A stretch of DNA of 64,000 nucleotides, taken from Terebella lapidaria (lineage: Eukaryota; Annelida; Polychaeta; Terebellida; Terebellidae). The stretch is taken from positions 11,197,667-11,261,666 of the forward strand of contig OX424568.1 of NCBI GenBank assembly GCA_949152475.1, in the 5' to 3' direction. Each line of letters opens with the position of its first letter. Within the stretch, counting starts at the first letter, position 1. A program made the position numbers and the translations under genes. Shown one piece after another: positions 58,290 to 64,000 of this stretch. The notes beneath the pieces are model-generated. The model was given only the letters and a program-made list of their open reading frames with translations, was not told where the DNA came from and made no database searches.

Positions 58290-59052
58290 GCCATGTGTCG
58301 TTCATGACCAAAATCACGTTCTTAACTGTGCTGGGTGTTGAGAGAGAGGACTTCGTCCTTGACTACGATGAAGCAGCATTGACGGCATGTGGCATGTGGG
58401 CCGCACCAGGAGCCACCATCCCTGATCGTTGCGGATTTCCTGCGTCAAGTTCTGCCACCTCAGCCACTGGCCCGAGCACGTCAACAACTGTATGTACAGG
58501 GAGGAACACAATTCAGCGCCGAGGAGGACCTTGCATCACAAGCCGAAACCCAAGCCAGAGCAGGCACCGGGCCAGACCTTTCGCGTCCCATGGCCTGCGC
58601 GAATGACGATGTGGTGGGATGATCGTCGTATGCTCACGAAGTAGGAGTCACGGGCACCGAGCCAGATCTTTCGCTTCTGGTAGTCTGCAAGAGCATGCAG
58701 CATTCGGCGTGCAGGGAAGCACACGAAGCACAACGGAATTTTGTCGAATGAGCGACACTGTGAGTGGACTAGTCTGGTGCGTGGGGTGATTCAGTTCCTG
58801 ATCCCAGTGCTGGGATTGGAGACCGAAGAGGACATCCTCCCTTCGGCGTCTCCAGGAGACTGTACCCCGTGGAACGGCTGTGCCTCAACCATGCAGGCTC
58901 TGTTCATGCACGCCTTCGAGTGTGCTCAAAACCAACAGGCTTTAGAACCAGACTGCCGATGGATACCTAGGGATGTATTCACTGTGAATAGTCAATTGTC
59001 AGCCACTCGTACTGGGCGGTTGCCTCCACACTGTTACCAATGGAGACCTTAC
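58290..59052 (+). other. Possible decayed coding region downstream of the gypsy fossil
   Basis: GC content rises relative to the surroundings and parts look protein-like: KFCHLSHWPEHVNN with CMYREEH (58429 frame) and WTSLVRGVIQFLIPVLGLET (about 58754). The family is not identified. It could be an additional ORF of the same element or an unrelated gene remnant. It is treated as a fossil; no intact frame spans it. Confidence 0.35.
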
Positions 59053-59054
59053 TG

Positions 59055-59540
59055 ATAGGGATGGCCAATGTGGCCATACCCCCAAAAATGACTCTGACGT
59101 AACGCCGTTCTCTTAAATCCAATAATGACGTTACGCCGTAGCCTAATTTGACCCCGTACTCTCGATTTCAATAATGACGTTACGTCGTAACATATTTTGT
59201 CCCTCATTTATCCTAATTTCCTTTGTAGCTGACTATGTAACGACGTTACGCCGAACTGTAAACGTGCATTCGGGTCGATTTAGGATACGACGTGATGTCG
59301 GTATACAATTTTAGCGCACGGCGTCACATCGTAATCAGAAATGGCATCAATTATATGACAATACATGTATATATTACAACGTTAAGGCGTTACTGAAAGT
59401 CATAGTGCGGTGTTGCGTCGTGGTAAAGTTAGTCAATTTAGGTTAACGTACGACGTAACGTTGTTGTTGAGTTTTTTTTTTTCAAAAACGACCTTACGCT
59501 GTAATCATTTTTGGGGTATGACCCTATTGGCCAACCATAC
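59055..59540. mobile_element. Inverted-repeat element packed with ACGTTACGNCGTA motifs
   Basis: The ends match in inverted orientation: left TGGCCATACCCCCAAAAATG, right complement GGGTCATACCCCAAAAATGA, both preceded by GGCCAAT. Inside are about ten degenerate copies of TGACGTTACGCCGTA or its complement (59097, 59130, 59174, 59240, 59287, 59317, 59380, 59410, 59449, 59488), in both orientations. TGACGTAA resembles an ATF/CREB-type site. No ORF. It looks like a MITE-class element; no target duplication was resolved. Confidence 0.6.
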
Positions 59541-59999
59541 GCGTATGTATACATTCACAGTAAGGCGCGCAGAGTTTGTCCATCGTGATAACGGCAATAA
59601 ACAGTGATCCAGGCATATCCAGGCTCGCGCTTTTTACGGAAGACAATTAGTGCCATGGAATGAATATATTTGTAATATTTTGGCGTCGGCCTGACCAGTT
59701 GATTGTCATGTGCATTTTCCTTTATGGTGTATGTTATCAAACTTATTTTGATATTAGTAAATGAAGAAATCTCAAACCCGCGGGGTGATTTTGATTTTAA
59801 CAATTTTATTTTACCAATTCCACTAGGATTCAGGATATTCCATGAAAAATCCGAATTTCATACACGATACACGGACATACGAAGTGACACTTCCGCCGTG
59901 ACCATTTTGACACGGGCACGCTCGATAAGTTAGGCCTACTCGAGCACACGGGCGGGATATACACAATTCACTCTTACTACTGAGGACTGAATGTAGAAA
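59541..59999. other. Unassigned spacer
   Basis: No gene or repeat recognised. ORFs of 64-82 codons on both strands overlap each other and show no domain. Confidence 0.5.
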
Positions 60000-60870
60000 G
60001 TAACCTATTACCAACAATTCAACCAGATTTTGATGATGTCAATGGCAAACCTAAATTACATCGTTCTTTAAAAGTAAGGCCTAAAAAATAAATTTTCTGA
60101 TCCTCGTCCTCCTATTTTTTCAAAACTGGGTAAGGAGGGCCTTTTTTTATTTTTCATTTTTCTTTCTTATTTTGCCAAAAATACGGTCCTCAGCTCAAGA
60201 GAAAAACTGGGTAGGGAAGCACTTTTTATTTTTTATTTTTGGTGGGACGACATTTCACCCATATGAAAATAAATTTGATTTATTGATTGATTAAAAAAAA
60301 CACTTGCGCACCGACGCATTCAAGCCCAAATAAATCGAGCCTTTAGAATTAAAATCATGTGCAACACATGACTTTAATGGATTCATTTCTAGAGGCTTGA
60401 TTTATTTGGGTTTGAAACCTCTTGGCCGGGCATCTTGGCACTACTGGTGCATGAGGAATATAGTAAATCAATTCTTGCTCACAATTTTATAATACATACA
60501 CGTAACCACATAGAATAAATGTTTTTGAAAACTGGTAGCATTTGTCTCATTTGGCGGAGAGAGAAAACAAGGAGGTAAGTTAAATATATGCCTAGTTGCA
60601 TGCTGTGATTCGGTGTCTCGATCATTCACTATCCTCAAAATATGGGCGGGAACATTTTTTTATTTTTTATTTGAGAATCGCAAATAAAAAAATCCGGGAG
60701 GCTGCTTTTGAACACAGGCGGGCGGGGACGAGAAACAGAAAATTATTTTTTTAGGCCTAACAAGGCCCGACAAGATATTCACATCCCAATCCACATCAGG
60801 GACAGACAGTGTGTAAAAATATCGGTGTTTTTACTATACACTTCCTAGAATTAGTATACAAAGATTGATT
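60000..60870 (-). repeat. Family X fragment split by an insertion
   Basis: AACCTATTACCAACAATTCA and TTTTGATGATGTCAATG (60003-60049) and GGCCCGACAAGATATTCACA, CATCAGGGACAGACAGTGTG (60765-60815) are the two halves of one worn family X unit, separated by the element at 60075-60760. Confidence 0.65.
60075..60760. mobile_element. 0.69 kb element with TTAGGCCTAAAA inverted ends
   Basis: The left end TAAGGCCTAAAAAATAAATT and onward TTCTGATCCTCGTCC matches the complement of the right end (TTAGGCCTAAAAAAATAATT, TTCTGTTTCTCGTCC). The interior contains an inverted repeat at 60319-60416 (CAAGCCCAAATAAAT and ATTTATTTGGGTTTG arms) and T-rich runs. No coding content. Its insertion into a family X unit supports the boundaries. 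Confidence 0.65.
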
Positions 60871-61180
60871 ATTATATTGCAATATTGTGTTCAGACGTTT
60901 TTATTTACTTCACCGACAATGCAATGAGTCGAGCTTTAGAAGGTGATAGGAACCCGATTAAAGATATCCACAACATGTCACAAAATACCAGGCAGTATAT
61001 ACATACGCTGCTTAAACAAAATATTCGCACCCGAATACGCCACATTCTTCAAATAGTGGAGCAAAAACCAACCAAAAAGGCCTCTAGAAAGTGAAAAGGT
61101 GCAACATAAAAATTAACAGTGAGTGTCATATACCAAACGAAGCTGAAAAGCCCCAGGAGTACGAATCTGACTATATTAAG
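60871..61180 (+). other. Short spacer with an unrecognised 69-codon ORF
   Basis: The ORF at 60885-61094 (containing RNPIKDIHNMSQNTRQYIHT and IRTRIRHILQIV) is lysine- and arginine-rich at its end. I recognise no domain, and there is no supporting promoter or splice evidence. Confidence 0.2.
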
Positions 61181-62395
61181 TTCAATTCAATTCAATTCAA
61201 TTCGTTTTTATTCAACACAACATCCAACATTACAAGTATGGTTAATACAATAAAATTGAAATAATTGTGTTGAAAGGAGAATGCAAGAAGCGAAAGCTTG
61301 TACAAGGCATTCCCCAATAACAATAATAATAATAATATAAGAATTACCCAAATTATGATACATTATACTTCAGAAAGTAGTAATGTACAACACAGTAACT
61401 TGAGGAAAAAATAAAAAATAAAGAATATATGTCAATCTTGTGCTTGTACTGGATTATAATCTGAAATGTATTTTGCTTTTAGACAAGTTTTGAATCTGGT
61501 AATATGTCTAATGCTACGAAGTTCTTCATTTATATCATTCCATAACTTAACACCTTTTACACTTAATGCCATTGATCTGAACTTGGTTCTACAATATTTA
61601 ACACTAAAATTCCCTTTTAGATTTGATCTTGTATTATGAGAGTGAATTGAATTTGACTCTAGAAAAAATATTTGAATGTTAGGGGGTAACAGGTGATTTT
61701 TAGCTTGATAAACAATTAGAAGCGTTTTCAAGTTTACTATATCTTTAAATTTCAATAACTTGTATTTGAAAAAAATTGCATCTGTGTGTTCCCTATAGTG
61801 AGCTTTATCAACCAACCTAACTGCCTGTTTCTGTAACTTTATAATATTAAGTAAGCTAGTTTCATAAGTGTTTCCCCAAATCTCTGAAGCATAATTTAAA
61901 TAAGGCAAAACTAGGGTACAATAAAGCGTATGAAGACTTGAGCTATCTAGTATGTGTTTTACTCTGTACAAAATGGAAATATTTTTAGCTAAATTTTTAC
62001 ATACTGAATTTATTTGTACATTCCACTTTAAATTTTTATCAACATGAACTCCCAAAAACTTTGTAACTTGGACTTGTTCTATATTTACACCATCTATTTT
62101 TACAGCATTGTTGTTAAATACCTTTGTATCATTTTTGAATACCATGAAGTTAGTTTTTGTACATTAAGTGAAAGTTTGTTCAGTTTAAACCAAATATTAA
62201 TAAATTCCAATTCTTCATTTAATATTGCAAATGCACTGTTGATATTTTATGAGTATAAAATATATTGGTATCATCAGCAAACAATATGAATTTAATTTTA
62301 CTAGATACATTGGCCAAATCATTTATGTAAAGTAAAAAAAGCAACGGTCCTAGAATTGAGCCTTGTGGAATACCACATACATGTCCACGAAGTTT
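61181..62395 (-). mobile_element. 5'-truncated LINE (CR1/jockey-like), minus strand
   Basis: The 3' half of a second non-LTR element. On the minus strand it starts at the VCGIPQGSILGP block (about 62385) and includes FADD (62270-62281), then the post-RT region, a stop at 61432, a 3' UTR with AATAAA near 61207-61212 and a (TTGAA)n tail (61181-61203). The tail and the RT motif style GIPQGSILGPLLF differ from the LINE at 32932 (GVRQGDCLSPTLF), so these are two different clades. It is truncated and frameshifted, hence inactive. Confidence 0.85.
61432..62395 (-). pseudogene. LINE reverse transcriptase thumb and C-terminal region
   Basis: The open 237-codon stretch 61432-62145 reads FLGVHVDKNLKWNVQINSV, LYCTLVLPYLNYASEIWGN, LQKQAVRLV, HTDAIFFKYKLL, NTRS, KLWNDINEEL and FKTCLKAKY, the standard post-RT region of CR1/jockey-type LINEs. 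Upstream, GIPQGSILGPLLFLLYINDL and LFADDTNIF are readable to about 62240, after which two frameshifts (one in the LNEELEFINIWFKLNKLSLN stretch's flanks, one just before 62145) disconnect the parts. Confidence 0.85.
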
Positions 62396-62424
62396 GCGAA
62401 AGTGTTACAATTTCCACAATTTGC

Positions 62425-62956
62425 GTTACCATGGCAACTAGTTGTGAATTTTTATCCATATCTGAAAGATAGCCAAATACTTCGCAATAAATTATTTTTA
62501 CATCACAAACACAAATGAATCATATATTTTGATACCATGACATGTAGTTTACGAAAATATGATCGAAATTGATTTGTGCCTTTTAATCCGTTGCCATGGC
62601 AACCAACTGATTTTGAAAAATATCAAAATTTTCGCTTATTATGTGCAATTCTTAGCACTAAATACGAAATTCAATATAATTTTTAGTTAATATATATCAG
62701 AGACAGGATTATAAATGTTATTTCATGGATAATTCGAGATAAATCTAAAAGGTCGTTGCCATGGAATACGTATGATAAATAAAGACACTGGGATCATGGA
62801 TTTTCATGAAATTTCAGTGACTAATACGTTAATATGTCATTCGACATTTGGCATACATATCATGTGAAAACAGGCTCATTCAACACAAATAATGCACATA
62901 TGAATTGATGAAACATTACTAAGCATGGTCAGAACTTGACTGGTTGCCATGGCAAC
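62425..62956 (+). repeat. Tandem array with RFX X-box-type palindromes
   Basis: GTTACCATGGCAAC (62425), GTTGCCATGGCAAC (62590), GTTGCCATGGAATAC (62755) and GTTGCCATGGCAAC (62943) are spaced 165, 165 and 188 bp. The intervening text is diverged but includes repeated CATATATT/ATACATATCATG and TTCATGAAATTT elements. GTTGCCATGGCAAC is a perfect palindromic X-box of the kind bound by RFX factors; use as such is inference. Confidence 0.7.
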
Positions 62957-63593
62957 CGATACTGTATTTTTGTAGAACAGTATATTTTCCATGAAATTTT
63001 GTTTCATTGACCATAGATAGACATCCGATGTGAAAAAAGTGAACTAATGGGATGCTAATGTCATGACTTATTCCACGAAGCTTTCAAAATGTGCACAGAA
63101 AGCTGTTAATGAATGATATTATCCATAGAAACGGCCGCCATTACACTTAAATCTTGAATCATCCATAACTCGAAATCTGCTTGTGATAGGGCCATGATGT
63201 TAGTGTCGATTCCTAGGTTTTCATGGTCATATTTTTCAAAAACAGTGGTTGAAAGATGATAAATACTGTAGTTTTCATTCGAGAAATGTGACCTACTGTG
63301 TACATCTGATAACATAGTGCTGGTCACTGTGCAATACTCAATAATATCCATGTCAAAAAACATGAGGAATGTTGTGAATCTGAAACATGTTTTATTATCT
63401 ATGTTTCTGTTGTAAATACGTTATTTAAATAAATTTCCGTGTATACATCATGTAAACGATAGCATTCGCACACACTCCAATCACCCAGAGGGATAATACG
63501 AATATCAGCATCAAGTGGTCAGGCCACTGGTATTGTAAAGAACATTGGCAACGATATCTCAACTCACATCTGATCATGAATTTTCATTGGCAA
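62957..63593. other. 3' flank of the edge gene
   Basis: No gene is recognised. TTTATT at 63391-63396 is AATAAA on the minus strand, about 200 bp beyond the stop codon of the edge gene, and could be its poly(A) signal. A worn X-box monomer may extend to about 63135. Confidence 0.4.
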
Positions 63594-64000
63594 TTACAGT
63601 GACGAATTCGCGGTGTTACAACAACTGTTGTTCATGTCCATTGAGTCATGGCATGTGCATGCCATTGTACAAGGCTGATTATTCTCAGAGCATGTGCATC
63701 CATCTGTACAACTGCCTGCGCACTTGCACACAAGACTGTTCAGCAGTTCTGGTGCCGCTATGCCTTGACTCATCATCTGTGGCATCACCACTTTGGTACT
63801 GTTGTCCACGGTGTAGCCGAGTTGCACTGGGTGTGGGGTTTCCATAATTGGTAACAAGGCTTGACGCCATATCAGGAGTTGGTAGACTGCACGTTTGAGA
63901 TGAAGGAAGAAACTGTCATCTGTGGGTGGCAACTTTTTTGCCAGAACTGTGCCATCGTTTACCATGTGCAGTCTCAATTTGTTGAGGGACTTGACATCTC
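63594..64000 (-). CDS. Cys-rich C-terminus of an uncharacterised protein, partial at the window edge
   Basis: The frame is open from the right edge (residues DVKSLNK precede the first usable codon) to a stop at 63594, about 135 residues. Visible blocks are KLRLHM, LPPTDDSFFLHLKRAVYQLL, WRQALLP and a Cys-rich tail with Cys spaced C-X-C-X3-C-X3-C-X-C-X6-C-X3-C-X-C (CKCAGSCTDGCTCSENNQPC and onward). The combination of LPPT, HLKRA-YQ and a CXC-like tail is one I associate with uncharacterised invertebrate proteins that recur in many copies; the tail would suit zinc binding. No intron is evident in this part. It may be host or mobile-element derived. Confidence 0.6.
   Translation of the reverse strand, partial: DVKSLNKLRLHMVNDGTVLAKKLPPTDDSFFLHLKRAVYQLLIWRQALLPIMETPHPVQLGYTVDNSTKVVMPQMMSQGIAAPELLNSLVCKCAGSCTDGCTCSENNQPCTMACTCHDSMDMNNSCCNTANSSL

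Overview
The window is eukaryotic and almost entirely repetitive. The mobile families point to a marine invertebrate: Helitron-like elements with internal tandem arrays and (GTCC)n or (CTGT)n microsatellites, a tRNA-derived SINE, two APE-type LINE copies, 5'-truncated copies of a retroelement, and a Ty3/gypsy fossil. The phylum cannot be fixed from the sequence (mollusc, hemichordate, echinoderm and amphioxus all remain possible). No complete host gene is recognised. The only credible non-LINE coding sequence is a Cys-rich carboxy terminus running off the right edge on the minus strand (63594-64000).

Layout. (1) 1-49200 is a direct tandem array of a roughly 7 kb macro-repeat: copy 1 = 1-1050 plus 25394-32710, copy 2 = 32711-32931 plus 37362-45364, and a shorter, more diverged copy 3 = 45365-49200. 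The copies are similar enough that each serves as the empty site for insertions in the others, which fixes the ends of many insertions to the base. (2) Copy 1 is split by a 24.3 kb insertion (1051-25393) with 26-bp terminal inverted repeats (24 of 26 identical) and a 6-bp target duplication. It has no long ORF and is built of several tandem-repeat families sharing a spaced motif, GTTGAC-N7-AGTAAA. A Helitron-like element carrying nuclear-receptor-type half-sites (5822-9042), a TTAA-flanked element (13016-16356) and a second Helitron-like element (21491-23612) are nested in it. (3) Copy 2 carries a nearly complete but broken LINE (32932-37361), a 124-bp MITE with 8-bp target duplication (37497-37620) and a hairpin-rich insertion (37654-38470). 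(4) Copy 3 carries a Helitron-like element inserted without target duplication (45642-46933), and a longer relative lies at 50305-52050. (5) 52-64 kb is a patchwork: tandem copies of a 363-bp repeat family, a second copy of the truncated retroelement, a gypsy pol fossil (57038-58165), a small inverted-repeat element packed with ACGTTACGNCGTA-type motifs (59055-59540), a minus-strand LINE 3' half (61181-62395), a tandem array with RFX-type palindromes (62425-62956), and the edge gene.

The strongest candidate for something undescribed is the 24.3 kb TIR-bounded, ORF-poor element made of motif-sharing satellites and hairpin units. Its flanks are nearly identical to the uninterrupted copies, so it looks young, or the array has been homogenised. 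All calls come from reading the sequence; no database search was run.
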